NCBI RefSeq assembly: GCF_002902945.1
Contig: NZ_CP026103.1
Location: forward strand, 1,488,001 to 1,552,000
Source: Paraburkholderia caribensis
Lineage (GTDB): Bacteria > Pseudomonadota > Gammaproteobacteria > Burkholderiales > Burkholderiaceae
Direction of reading: 5' to 3'
Length of the DNA stretch: 64,000 nt
Positions within the stretch are counted from its first letter, which is position 1; every line of letters begins with the position of its first letter. The notes under the pieces are model-generated. The model was not told the DNA's origin. It saw only the letters and a program-made list of their open reading frames with translations, and did not search any database. Positions 1-8,522 of this stretch are shown here, one piece after another. The translations under genes and the position numbers were made by a program.

Positions 1-71
1 ATCAGCAACACCGGGATTGCCAACCCGACCGGCTATCGCTATTCGCCCCGAATAGTCGAACCCATCACGCG

Positions 72-1319
72 TCAAACGGGACCCCTCAGCGCCTCCACGA
101 TCCCCGCCGCTGCCCGCGCGGCCACTTCACACCCGAGCACGATATGGGCCTCCGAAGTATCCTCGATGAAATCGTGACTGACGCCGCCAATGCTCGGCAC
201 GAAAAGCATGCATGCGGGAATGTGATGCGCGATCACCTGCGCATCGTGAGACGCACCGCTCGGCATATGAATCCACTGGCCCGGTGCGACCGCTTCGGCC
301 GCTTGCGCAATGCGCTGCTGCAACGCCGTATCCATTACGACCGGCTCTTCCGGGCCGTCGCAAGGTATCAGTTCGACCTGCACGGCGTGCTGCAAATTCC
401 ACTCGTCCGCTAACGCAGCAAGCGCGCTTTCCATCGCATGCAGCCGCTCGGAGTTCCCGTCACGGAACTGCAAGTACATATCGGCCTTGCCGGGCACCAC
501 ACTGAACGAACCGGGATCGAGATCGATCCGGCCGACAGTCCACACCGTGTCCGCATCCGCCAGGCGGCCAAACGCAGCATCGATACGCGCGATGAACGCA
601 ACCAGCGCCGCTCCCGCGTCGCGCCGGATGGACATCGGCGTCGTGCCCGCGTGATTCCGCTGCCCGGTGAAGCGCAACTGAAATTCGCGGATGCCGACGA
701 TCGTCGTCACCACGCCAATCGACTTCCCCGATGCTTCGAGCCGCCCGCCCTGTTCGATATGCGGTTCGAGATACGCGCGTTGTCTCGTCCGATCAAGCAT
801 CACGCGCGGCACGTCGGCCACGCCTGCCTGTGCGAGCGCATCGCCGAGCAACAGGCCGTCACGATTGCGCGCGTGCTGCAACGACGCATCGATTGCATCG
901 CCGACGAAACTGCGACTGCCAAGGAAACTCGAAAACGCGCCCTCTTCGTCGATCCACGATGCCACGTCCACCGCGAAGTCGCGTGTCGCCGCGCATTCGT
1001 CGAGGGCGCGCGCGATTTCGAGGCCGTAGATCACGCCGAGCGCGCCGTCCAGCCAGCCGCCCGTCGGCTGCGTGTCGGTGTGCGAGCCGATCACGAGCGC
1101 TGGGCCGGACTTGCGCGAGCGCCCGAACACCGTCCCGACACCATCGATGGTTGCGTCCAGCCCGGCATCGGTCATCCGGCTGGCAAGCCAGCGGCGCGCG
1201 TCCATATCGACCGGCGACAGCGACAGACGCACCACGCCGGGTCCATTGGCGCCAAAGTTACGCAAAGCCTTGAGATCGTCGAGCAGACGAGCGGGATTGA
1301 TGCGTGGGAAGTCTTGCAC
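72..1319 (-). CDS. M20-family Zn-dependent amidohydrolase (allantoate amidohydrolase / N-carbamoyl-amino-acid hydrolase type)
   Basis: Predicted cytoplasmic amidase that splits N-carbamoyl or ureido groups. The metal-binding signatures of the family are visible: SHTDTQPTGGWLDG near residue 80 and WIDEEGAFSS near residue 120, with HIEQG further on. The opening INPARLL-DDLKALRNFG is typical of the hydantoinase-linked carbamoylase/allantoate amidohydrolase group. I chose the GTG at 1319 because a GGAGG sits six bases before it and the protein then starts at the usual place, giving 415 aa; an upstream ATG would add 17 basic residues not seen in the family. The exact substrate cannot be told from sequence; no hydantoinase or allantoinase lies next to it. 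Confidence 0.85.
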   Translation of the reverse strand: MQDFPRINPARLLDDLKALRNFGANGPGVVRLSLSPVDMDARRWLASRMTDAGLDATIDGVGTVFGRSRKSGPALVIGSHTDTQPTGGWLDGALGVIYGLEIARALDECAATRDFAVDVASWIDEEGAFSSFLGSRSFVGDAIDASLQHARNRDGLLLGDALAQAGVADVPRVMLDRTRQRAYLEPHIEQGGRLEASGKSIGVVTTIVGIREFQLRFTGQRNHAGTTPMSIRRDAGAALVAFIARIDAAFGRLADADTVWTVGRIDLDPGSFSVVPGKADMYLQFRDGNSERLHAMESALAALADEWNLQHAVQVELIPCDGPEEPVVMDTALQQRIAQAAEAVAPGQWIHMPSGASHDAQVIAHHIPACMLFVPSIGGVSHDFIEDTSEAHIVLGCEVAARAAAGIVEALRGPV

Positions 1320-1864
1320 GCGGGTCCTCCGAAACAGGCGTATTTGGGCAAAGCGTGATTTTCGCATCAACCCAATGAACTCGCGCCGGGTGGGGCCTTC
1401 ACGCGTTGGACCCGATGTCTAAAGGACTTTTGTCCTCTGTAGCAGGCGCCGCGTCGACGCTGCTCCGGGCGAGGATTTCCCGCTGACCGATACCGGCGCT
1501 GAACGGGCGGGCTGTCCCCTTGGTCCTCGTCTACGCTGTCGATGCGCCGCCCCGACAGCCGGCCAGGCCGTCGCCTGATTTCCCGGCACAACAGTTTTTC
1601 ACGCCGGGAATAAATCTCCGATCCGCACGGTATTGCCTCGTGCGTCCACAGCGTTGCAGACCTTTGCCCACTGGGCGAGAGGCGCCTGTACATGCGAACC
1701 GTGAGTGCCGTTGACGCGTTCGAAACACGCGTGCGTGCCCAGAACCAAGAACAATGCTTTCCAGTTATCCGCCTTAATCTTGCGCGGGCGGATACCTACA
1801 CTGCATTCAACGGTTCGCAAACGCGATTGTTTGAAAACTGAACCGAATACCGGAGGTAACTATC
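1320..1864. other. Intergenic stretch between divergent genes
   Basis: No convincing gene. It must hold the divergent promoters for the amidohydrolase and the DUF4148 gene. Near the DUF4148 gene is an inverted repeat, ATCCGCC at 1767-1773 and GGCGGAT at 1787-1793, about 70 bases before the start codon; a short AGGAC-N4-GTCCT hairpin lies around 1423-1436. Neither can be assigned to a known regulator. Confidence 0.4.
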
Positions 1865-2173
1865 ATGAAGTCCCTGATCCACGCCGTTGTCATTGCCGCA
1901 GCCCTCGCTGCCCCCGTAGCCGCATTCGCCCAGTCGAACCAGCCCGTCACCCGTGCGCAGGTACGCGCCGAACTCATTCAACTCGAAAAGGCTGGGTATC
2001 ATCCCGGCGATGGTGACAACACCAGCTATCCAGCAGAGATTCAGGCAGCCGAGGCTAAGGTTGCTGCGCAGAACAATGCGACGGGCATGGGTGGCGTCAC
2101 GAGCGGATCGTTTGGTGCCGGTCACGCTGCCGTTTCGAAGGCTGATTGGGACGCGATGTACAACCGTCCGTAA
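1865..2173 (+). CDS. DUF4148 domain-containing secreted protein
   Basis: Small exported protein of unknown function, 102 aa. It begins with a clear Sec signal peptide (MKSLIHAVVIAAAL, cleavage after AFAQ near residue 22). The mature part has the DUF4148 pattern: VTRAQVRAELIQLEKAGYHP followed by YPAEIQAAEAKVAAQ. The family is greatly expanded in Burkholderia and Paraburkholderia and usually encoded as single genes, as here. A GGAGG lies nine bases before the ATG and a strong intrinsic terminator follows, so it is probably a monocistronic, well-expressed unit. Confidence 0.93.
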   Translation: MKSLIHAVVIAAALAAPVAAFAQSNQPVTRAQVRAELIQLEKAGYHPGDGDNTSYPAEIQAAEAKVAAQNNATGMGGVTSGSFGAGHAAVSKADWDAMYNRP

Positions 2174-2280
2174 TATCCGCGCGACCTGATGTGAAACCGG
2201 CCTGCGGTCTCTGCCGAATCCGGCCGCAGGTCAAAGTCGTTCTACATTACCTCCGCCGTCGAGTCCCTCTCGACGGCTTC

Positions 2281-2313
2281 GCACAGACCTCAACGGTCTG
2301 TGCGTCTTTTTTT
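2281..2313 (+). terminator. Rho-independent terminator after the DUF4148 gene
   Basis: Perfect 9-bp stem GCACAGACC / GGTCTGTGC (2281-2289 and 2295-2303) with a five-base loop, followed by TCTTTTTTT. A weaker hairpin (CCTGCGG / CCGCAGG around 2201-2226) precedes it. The rest of the 2174-2634 gap shows nothing beyond the presumed promoter of the next gene. Confidence 0.92.
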
Positions 2314-2634
2314 GGTTCGCCGGGACCCTATCAGAACCGCGCGCGCATGCCTACAGTGCCGACAACCTGATTGCCCGTCGACCACGCGCCTCGTCGATTG
2401 CACTTTTGTATTGGCTGTCATACTTTGGTCTGGTTGGCTTCCTGCCGGACGATGCTTGCGCGCCCAGGCGAACGTCACCGTGCCGCACACCATTGAACCG
2501 GTCGAACCCTTCGCCCATATCGCGTTCGTACCGTCGTCCGCTACGCTGCACTATCATGGTCGGCTCAGGAGGACGCATATGTGTACCTGCGAATCGACCC
2601 CGCACGACGTTGGTCGTGCACGAACCAGGCTGTC

Positions 2635-2988
2635 ATGGCAGACATGCGAAACCCGCGATACCGCAAAATCCGGTTGCTGATCGTGACGGCATGCGCGTTG
2701 TCCGCGTCCGTGCTGATCAACGGCTGTCAGTCGGCAGCGACGCCACCCGCGACCGCGACCGGGAAGATCGCCCCTGACGATGCTACGCTCGCCGCCCGCG
2801 TGAAGCAGGCGTTACTCGCGGACGCGGGGCTGCGGTCGTTGCCGATCAGCGTAGCGACATATCGGGGCGTCGTGCAGTTATCGGGCTACGTGGATTCGGA
2901 AGCACAGATTCAGAGGGCGCTCGCCGTGACGCGCGGCGTGCCGGGCGTGCAATCCGTAAGCAACGATCTGCACGTCAGGGCGCAATGA
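2635..2988 (+). CDS. BON-domain lipoprotein
   Basis: Predicted periplasmic or outer-membrane lipoprotein of about 117 aa. A hydrophobic signal segment (LLIVTACALSASVLINGC) ends in a lipobox-like INGC, followed by a short linker and one BON domain: LAARVKQALLADAG, then VATYRGVVQLSGYVDS and GVPGVQSVSNDLHV. BON domains bind membranes or peptidoglycan-associated partners, as in OsmY. Several in-frame ATGs exist (2581, 2635, 2644); 2635 is preferred because it leaves a normal-length signal peptide. No partner gene is evident. Confidence 0.82.
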   Translation: MADMRNPRYRKIRLLIVTACALSASVLINGCQSAATPPATATGKIAPDDATLAARVKQALLADAGLRSLPISVATYRGVVQLSGYVDSEAQIQRALAVTRGVPGVQSVSNDLHVRAQ

Positions 2989-3067
2989 CGCGCCATTGCC
3001 GGATCGACCCTGCGTAGCCGTCGAACTTTGTCGGAAGTGGGCATCCGGTTCATCGCTGATGCAGCGA

Positions 3068-4474
3068 TCAACCGCCCTCGACATCTGTCCGCTCCCTAGT
3101 GATTCCGATCAGCCGTTGCCCTTCTTTGCTGTCCTCGATTCTCCAGCCACGCGCGCTTAACGCCGCCCGTATCTGATCGGCTCTCTCCCAATCCCTCCCA
3201 GACCTGGCCCGCTCGCGTTCGCTGAGTAACACGCAAATGTCGTCCGGAATATCAGATGCAACAGGTTTCCATTCGCGCAAGCCAAGACCAAGCACGGTAT
3301 CAAAGCTGTCTACGGTTGCCCTCAGCGTCGCGGGTGGCAGGTTGCTCCTGGTGAGTTCCCAAAGAATGGCAAGCGCTCGCGGCAGATTCAGGTCCTCGTT
3401 CACCTCATCGTCGAAGCGGGCAGCGAATTCCGGATGGACGCGACCTGCTTCCGGCCATGTCGAATAGAGATGGCGCAGCCGGTTCAATGCCGTCTGCGCG
3501 CCGTCGAGCGACGCCCAGCTGAAGCGCAGATTACTCCGGTAGTGGGCTGTCAGGCACAGGTAGCGGTAAGCGAGCGGATCGATGCTTCGACTTCGCAAGG
3601 TCTGAAGACGAATGAAATCCCCGCTCGACTTCGACATTTTCGTGTGCGTATCGAGCGTCAGAAAGTGTCCGTGCATCCAGAAGTTGGCAAGCCGCGTGCC
3701 GTATGCCGCTTCCGTCTGTGCAATCTCGTTGTTGTGATGGACGGCGACATGGTCCTCGCCGCCGCAATGGATATCAAACCATGTGCCGAGGTATTTCGCG
3801 GACATGGCCGAGCATTCGATATGCCAACCGGGGAAACCGCGGCCCCATGGGCTGTCCCATTCCATCTGCCGCTTGACTCCGGACGGACTGAATTTCCACA
3901 ACGCAAAGTCGGTTGCGTTCTTCTTCGCGCCGAGCGCGACCCGCTTCCCCGCGTGCATACCTGCGCGGTCCAGCCGCGCGAGATAGCCGTAATCGTCCTG
4001 CTTACTGGTGTCGAAGTAGAGACCGTCGGCCGTCCGATACACGTAGCCGGCGCGTTCGAGTTCGTCAATGAACGCGATCTGTTCAGCGATGTGATCGGTC
4101 GCCCGGCACCAGACCGTCGGCTCCAGCAGGTGCAGGGCTTGCCAGTCCGCGACGAACGCGTCGGTGTAGCGTCGCGCAATCGCCCACGCGGATTCCCCGG
4201 TTCGCCGGCTGCCTTTCTCCATCTTGTCTTCGCCTTCGTCCGCGTCAGAAGTCAGATGGCCCACGTCAGTGATATTGACGACGTGCCGGACCTCGAAACC
4301 GTTACGCATCAGTACGCGGCGCAGGATGTCCTCGAACACGTAGGTTCTGAGGTTGCCGATATGTGCATAGTCATAGACGGTGGGTCCGCAGCAATACATG
4401 TCGACCCGACCGGCGTGGATTGGCGTGAACGGGCGCACGGCACGCGACCAGGTGTCATACAGCGCAAGCGGCAT
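3068..4474 (-). CDS. cysS: cysteinyl-tRNA synthetase
   Basis: Charges tRNA-Cys with cysteine in the cytoplasm. The class I signatures are present: HIGN at residues 38-41, KMSKS in the second half, and the zinc ligands CCG (28-30), HIECS and HNNE. Length 468 aa fits the family. The reading frame is open upstream to 4612, but the ATG at 4474 matches the conserved N-terminus (MPLALYDTWSR) and has a GGAG; the upstream part is the leader region. Uniquely, the 5' leader holds a cysteine-codon mini-ORF and a terminator hairpin, pointing to attenuation control. It could be a second, regulated cysS copy; this cannot be judged from the window. Confidence 0.96.
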   Translation of the reverse strand: MPLALYDTWSRAVRPFTPIHAGRVDMYCCGPTVYDYAHIGNLRTYVFEDILRRVLMRNGFEVRHVVNITDVGHLTSDADEGEDKMEKGSRRTGESAWAIARRYTDAFVADWQALHLLEPTVWCRATDHIAEQIAFIDELERAGYVYRTADGLYFDTSKQDDYGYLARLDRAGMHAGKRVALGAKKNATDFALWKFSPSGVKRQMEWDSPWGRGFPGWHIECSAMSAKYLGTWFDIHCGGEDHVAVHHNNEIAQTEAAYGTRLANFWMHGHFLTLDTHTKMSKSSGDFIRLQTLRSRSIDPLAYRYLCLTAHYRSNLRFSWASLDGAQTALNRLRHLYSTWPEAGRVHPEFAARFDDEVNEDLNLPRALAILWELTRSNLPPATLRATVDSFDTVLGLGLREWKPVASDIPDDICVLLSERERARSGRDWERADQIRAALSARGWRIEDSKEGQRLIGITRERTDVEGG

Positions 4475-4504
4475 CGAGTTTCTCCATCCCCAAGACATAG
4501 GGCC

Positions 4505-4542
4505 AAAAAACAGAAAGGCCGCCGGTTTTGCAACGGGCGGCC
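4505..4542 (-). terminator. Intrinsic terminator in the cysS leader (probable attenuator)
   Basis: On the minus strand a GGCCGCC / GGCGGCC stem (arms at 4536-4542 and 4517-4523) is followed by TTTCTGTTTTTT, ending about 30 bases before the cysS ATG. It lies downstream of the leader-peptide stop codon. A CAACG at 4549-4553 can pair with CGTTG on either side (4558-4562 or 4531-4535 inside the terminator loop), giving a possible alternative fold. Confidence 0.8.
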
Positions 4543-4575
4543 AGAAGGCGTTGGCTTCAACGTATAGCTGGACGG

Positions 4576-4653
4576 CTAGACGCAGTTCCCCCCCGGCACG
4601 TTCTGACAACATGCGCGGATCAGTGAGGCGAGGAGTTTGGCGTGACTGGACAT
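4576..4653 (-). CDS. Cysteine-rich leader peptide upstream of cysS
   Basis: A 25-codon ORF, ATG at 4653 to TAG at 4576, whose last half reads LIRACCQNVPGGNCV. Two adjacent TGT codons (residues 15-16) and one TGC (residue 24) sit just before the stop, and the stop is about 33 bases before the 5' arm of an intrinsic terminator that precedes cysS. This layout is the classic ribosome-mediated attenuation arrangement known for trp, his and leu operons, here with cysteine codons in front of the cysteine-tRNA ligase. AGGA lies eight bases before the ATG. Function is inferred from layout only. Confidence 0.72.
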   Translation of the reverse strand: MSSHAKLLASLIRACCQNVPGGNCV

Positions 4654-4660
4654 GTCGACA

Positions 4661-4690
4661 ATCCTAGCGTCTGTTTGCCGCGCAGGTCAA
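4661..4690 (-). promoter_or_regulatory. Possible sigma-70 promoter of the cysS leader
   Basis: TTGACC (4690-4685) and TAGGAT (4666-4661) are separated by 18 bases on the minus strand. If used, transcription would begin at or within a few bases of the leader-peptide ATG, making that peptide nearly leaderless; alternatively the AGGA in the same stretch is a ribosome site and the promoter is further upstream. Confidence 0.4.
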
Positions 4691-4863
4691 TACCGTTGAA
4701 TCGCTGCTCCCGGTGACGGCCTGCGAATGGCCGATCGCTCCCAACCCGGGAATTCACGTCGTCGGAAGAATCGCTGATTCGAGTTGATCGTTATCATTCG
4801 GATACCTATCAATCTGAACCGAGAACTTCATTGCTGGGCTTGGCCGGGTCAGAGGAGATTCGA

Positions 4864-5019
4864 ATGGAGCACCCGATCTCGTTCGACTGCTATGCCGCCG
4901 TGCTGCCTCAAATATTGGTGCCCGATGCCATAGACAATGACGCCGCTATTCAGCGCTGGCATAAGAAAATCAGGTCGCGATCGGCAAATCAGCGAAATGA
5001 GGCCAGAAAAAAGGCCTAA
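4864..5019 (+). CDS. Small hypothetical protein
   Basis: A 51-aa ORF starting MEHPISFDCYAAVLPQ, with AGAGGAG seven bases before the ATG. The C-terminal third is strongly basic (WHKKIRSRSANQRNEARKKA). No known family is recognised and it has no signal peptide. Support comes from the good ribosome site and its placement in an otherwise empty 450-bp gap; it could still be a chance ORF. Confidence 0.4.
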   Translation: MEHPISFDCYAAVLPQILVPDAIDNDAAIQRWHKKIRSRSANQRNEARKKA

Positions 5020-5126
5020 TCGCGATGTAACCGCGCGCACGTCGTCGATAGAATTTCATTACGCACCGTCACGCGTCCGATAGCTGTCGGATCGCTCTCT
5101 CACATCGGATTTCCGGTTAATTCAGC

Positions 5127-5843
5127 ATGACACGGCTCGCACGGCACTACGTCCCAGAACAACCGCAGCACGTTATCTTGCAGGGGCTCACGGGGCCCGC
5201 ATTCCTCGACGAAGGAGACTACCGGTACTTTCTCGCCTGCCTGGCAGACGCAGCGCGCGTCGCCGATCTGGCAGTCCATGCGTGGGTACTCATGCCTGAC
5301 GCCGTACAGTTCCTCGTCACACCTTCATACGAATCGAGCGTGGCGATGGCGATGCAGGCGGTCGGCCGTCGCTATGTTGAGACCTTCAACCGCCGCCATG
5401 GACGCCGCGGTACGGTGTGGCGTGGCGGTTACTGCGCAACGGTGATCGAGCCCGACCGGTATTTTCTGTTTGCGAGTCAGGTCATCGATCATGCGCCGGT
5501 GCGCAACCGCCTCGTGGCAGAGCCGGGAAGCTACCCGTGGTCCAGCTACACGCATCATGTCGGGCTGCGCTCCGATAGCTTCATCAAGGACCATCCGCTC
5601 TACCGGGCGCTCGGCGATACGCCGTTCGAGCGCCACCAGGCTTACCGCGAACTGGGCGCACAGCCCCTGGACGAACTCGAGGTCGATAACCTGATTCAGT
5701 CGACGCTCAAGGGCTGGGTGCTCGGCAGCGCCGCGTATTGCGAGTGGGCGGCGCAGACGGCCAACCGGCGTTTGATGCCTCTCCTTCTGCGCGACCGGCC
5801 GCCCAGGGTTCGCACGGCACGCGGCCTGGCACGTGTGGGCTAA
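5127..5843 (+). CDS. REP-associated tyrosine transposase-like (Y1) protein, catalytically degenerate
   Basis: 238-aa protein of the IS200/RAYT fold: RHYVPEQPQHVILQG at the N-terminus, HAWVLMPDAVQFLVTP at 51-66, and PVRNRLV with YPWSSY further on. In active members the 57-64 region carries an HUH motif (PNHVHLLV); here both histidines are replaced (PDAVQFLV). The family's catalytic tyrosine in the RYIELNPVR helix aligns with V119. It therefore cannot act as a normal single-strand transposase and is probably a domesticated nucleic-acid-binding protein or a decayed copy. The frame is intact over its full length, which argues for retention. No REP-like repeats were seen beside it. Confidence 0.8.
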   Translation: MTRLARHYVPEQPQHVILQGLTGPAFLDEGDYRYFLACLADAARVADLAVHAWVLMPDAVQFLVTPSYESSVAMAMQAVGRRYVETFNRRHGRRGTVWRGGYCATVIEPDRYFLFASQVIDHAPVRNRLVAEPGSYPWSSYTHHVGLRSDSFIKDHPLYRALGDTPFERHQAYRELGAQPLDELEVDNLIQSTLKGWVLGSAAYCEWAAQTANRRLMPLLLRDRPPRVRTARGLARVG

Positions 5844-5974
5844 TCGATAGAAAAACAGGTGCTACAGCCGACGAAACTCCGCGCGCGATCCTCGGAACGC
5901 ACGCGTCACGTCACGTCCCCGGCGCACGCCATCACATGACGCAACACGCTACGGGAGCGTCGCCGCCAACGACA

Positions 5975-8227
5975 CTAGAACGACCAGAACAGAAAGTGGC
6001 GGCGACGTTGCGCGTGGACCGTGCGGGGCGGGCGCGTTTGCGGGCCAAGCTGGGCACGGGGATCGACGACTCGCGCGCGCAGCGCCATGTCGTAAAACGC
6101 GCCCACCATCGGCAACGCGCTGTGGGCTCCCTCGCCCCAATAGTCGTTGCCGAGCGTCACACGTGCGTCGTCGAAACCCACCCACGCGCCAGCGACCAGT
6201 TGCGGATGCATCAGGATGAACCAGCTATCGGTGTTGCCCTGCGTCGTGCCCGTCTTGCCGGCTACGTCGGCGCGAATCCCGAAGCGGGCCCGGATGTCGG
6301 AGCCGGTTCCCCGGTTGACCACGTCGCGCATCACGTCGACGAGCGTTTGCGCAGCGGTGGCCGGTAGCGCCGCTTCTGGCGATGCGCTCGGGAATTCTGC
6401 GAGCACCTTGCCGTTTTGATCCTCGATGCGCGTGACCATGCGCGGTTCGATATAAGCGCCGCGGTTCGCAATCGTGCAATACGCCGAGACCATTTCCTTC
6501 AGCGTGACGGGGCTGGTGCCCAACGCGAGCGACGGCACCGCTTCGAGCGGACTCTCGCGCACACCCATCGCGCGCGCGAGCCGCGCGACCTTCTCGGGGC
6601 CTTCCTTTTGCATAAGCTGAGCCGTGACGCGGTTGCGCGAATACGCGAGTGCGTCGCGCAGCGTCATGGGACCACCCGTGGGCGGTTCCGCGTCGGTCGG
6701 CCGCCAGATCGCATGTCCGGCGAGAGGAATGGCGACGTTCCTGTCGACGATCGTATCGCTCGGCCGCGCGCCGTCCGCAAAGGCCGCGCCGTAGACGAAC
6801 GGCTTGAACGTCGAGCCCGGCTGGCGCCGTGCCTGCTGCACGTGATCGAATGGCTCGTCGGCGAAATCGCGACTGCCAACCCATGCCTTGATATCTCCGT
6901 TGCGTGGATCGATGGCGACAAAGCCCGCCTGGATCTGCGCTTTGCTCCGGCACAGCGCGCGGACGAACGCGGGGTCCGTGGCGAGCTTTCGTAGCGCTGC
7001 CTGATCCGATTGCCCCGCGTCGCGCGCGGCGCGGTACTCGGGCGTCTGCCGGATGAACGTCTGGAACAGGTCGTTGCCCGGCCAGCAACCCGTGCGTTCG
7101 TTCCATGTGTCGTTCGCGATCCATTGCAACTGGTTCGTCTGCCAGTTCATCGCCTGCGTCGCCATTGCCTGCAGACGCGAATCGATGGTCGTGCGCACGA
7201 CGAGCCCGTCGGCATAGATGTTGTAGCCGTTGCGATCGGCCCATCCGGTCAGCCACTTGCGCAATTGCACCGCAAAATGCGGTGCGGGGCCCGGCGACGC
7301 GGTCTGGAGTTCGAAATCGACGTTGAGGGGTTGACGCTTCAGCCATTCATAGTCGCTGGACTTGAGCTTCCCATACCGGTTCATCTGCCCGAGCACCGTA
7401 TTGCGCCGCTGCAAGGCGCGCTCGGGATTGAGCACAGGGTTGTAAGTGCTGCTGGCCTTCAGCATGCCGACCAACGTCGCGCTTTCAAGAATGTCTAGCT
7501 GGGCCGCCGATTTGCTGAAATAGGTGCGTGCGGCCATTTCCACGCCGTATGCGTTATACAGAAACGGCACCGTGTTCAGGTACGTCTCGAGGATCTGATC
7601 CTTGCTGTAGACCGCTTCGATCTTGAACGCCGTGATGGCTTCCTTGAGCTTGCGCGTGAGGGTCGGTGCGCGGCCGATGTCGTCGGGATACAGATTGCGC
7701 GCGAGCTGCTGCGTGATCGTCGAGCCGCCTTGCCGGTCGCCAGAGAACGTATGCAGCGCGGCCGACGCGGTGCGCTTCCAGTCGATGCCGTGATGCTCGT
7801 AGAAACGACGGTCTTCCGTCGCGACCAGGGCATCCACCATGTACGGCGAAATCTGCTTGAGCGACACCCATTCGCGATTGACCGGCTTGAAGTCCGCGAG
7901 CAGCTTGCCGTCGGCAGACAGGATCGACGCTGGGCGGTCGACGCGGACTTTGCGGATGTCGCCGATGCCCGGCGTGAAAGGCACGAGCGCGAGCACGTAC
8001 AGCAGGAACGCCGCCGGCACCGCACCGAATGCCAGCGCGACGCCGCGTCGCGTCGGATGCCTCAGGGCTCGCAGCGCGGCGACGACAACGAGTCGGGCTT
8101 TCGTTCTGCCGGCAGCCGCCAGCCGTTCGATGCGGGCGAGCCACCTTGTGCAATGTTGATGAAACAAGGACAAATATCGACGGTTCACGGTGACGACGCG
8201 CTGGCGGAAAAGGCGGGATCGTACCAA
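5975..8227 (-). CDS. Class A penicillin-binding protein (PBP1A-type peptidoglycan synthase)
   Basis: Inner-membrane bifunctional enzyme that polymerises lipid II and cross-links peptidoglycan. A cytoplasmic N-terminus is followed by one membrane anchor at about 62-83. The GT51 transglycosylase shows EDRRFYEHHG at 138-147 and GGSTITQQLARNLY at 167-180. The transpeptidase has SxxK (S472-K475), SRN at 530-532 and KTGTT at 658-662, all intact. Length 750 aa is in the class A range. The 5'-most start is a TTG at 8227 and the true start may lie up to about 15 codons downstream. It is monocistronic and probably an extra copy besides the housekeeping mrcA, which usually sits next to pilus genes. Confidence 0.93.
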   Translation of the reverse strand: MVRSRLFRQRVVTVNRRYLSLFHQHCTRWLARIERLAAAGRTKARLVVVAALRALRHPTRRGVALAFGAVPAAFLLYVLALVPFTPGIGDIRKVRVDRPASILSADGKLLADFKPVNREWVSLKQISPYMVDALVATEDRRFYEHHGIDWKRTASAALHTFSGDRQGGSTITQQLARNLYPDDIGRAPTLTRKLKEAITAFKIEAVYSKDQILETYLNTVPFLYNAYGVEMAARTYFSKSAAQLDILESATLVGMLKASSTYNPVLNPERALQRRNTVLGQMNRYGKLKSSDYEWLKRQPLNVDFELQTASPGPAPHFAVQLRKWLTGWADRNGYNIYADGLVVRTTIDSRLQAMATQAMNWQTNQLQWIANDTWNERTGCWPGNDLFQTFIRQTPEYRAARDAGQSDQAALRKLATDPAFVRALCRSKAQIQAGFVAIDPRNGDIKAWVGSRDFADEPFDHVQQARRQPGSTFKPFVYGAAFADGARPSDTIVDRNVAIPLAGHAIWRPTDAEPPTGGPMTLRDALAYSRNRVTAQLMQKEGPEKVARLARAMGVRESPLEAVPSLALGTSPVTLKEMVSAYCTIANRGAYIEPRMVTRIEDQNGKVLAEFPSASPEAALPATAAQTLVDVMRDVVNRGTGSDIRARFGIRADVAGKTGTTQGNTDSWFILMHPQLVAGAWVGFDDARVTLGNDYWGEGAHSALPMVGAFYDMALRARVVDPRAQLGPQTRPPRTVHAQRRRHFLFWSF

Positions 8228-8479
8228 AGCGCCAGGACGCTTTTGCCGTCAAAACAGGGGTGCCGGCCGAACCATTAACAGATGATTACATTTGTTTCGA
8301 GTGGCAGCAGACATGCGAGTCCGATTCCCCGCGAACACCACTCAATTGCGTTGGAGGTTCCAGATGAGTCATGCACGGGAGGAAAGCCGCTCGGCCCGCG
8401 AATCGACCGACGGCGACCATGCCTGCGTTGCAAGCGAGATCGCCGACATTGTCTAAAAGATCTAAGGCACCCCTCCGGG

Positions 8480-8502
8480 CTTTCGCGTCAACCACGCGAA
8501 AG
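8480..8502 (-). terminator. Stem-loop just downstream of the 8523-9137 gene
   Basis: Nine-bp inverted repeat CTTTCGCGT / ACGCGAAAG around a five-base loop, 20 bases past the stop codon. There is no T-run after it, so it may be a transcript-end stabiliser or a weak terminator rather than a canonical one. The remaining 8228-8479 stretch shows nothing recognisable. Confidence 0.45.
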
Positions 8503-8522
8503 GCACCGTACGCCAGGCACAG

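Noticed and set aside
1..71. Open plus-strand frame at the window edge
   Set aside because: Too short to identify; no motif, could be chance.
438..1358. 306-aa plus-strand open frame
   Set aside because: Antisense shadow of the M20 amidohydrolase, with no family resemblance or ribosome site.
4475..4612. N-terminal extension of cysS
   Set aside because: Not conserved in the family and it covers the terminator and leader region; the ATG at 4474 has a ribosome site.
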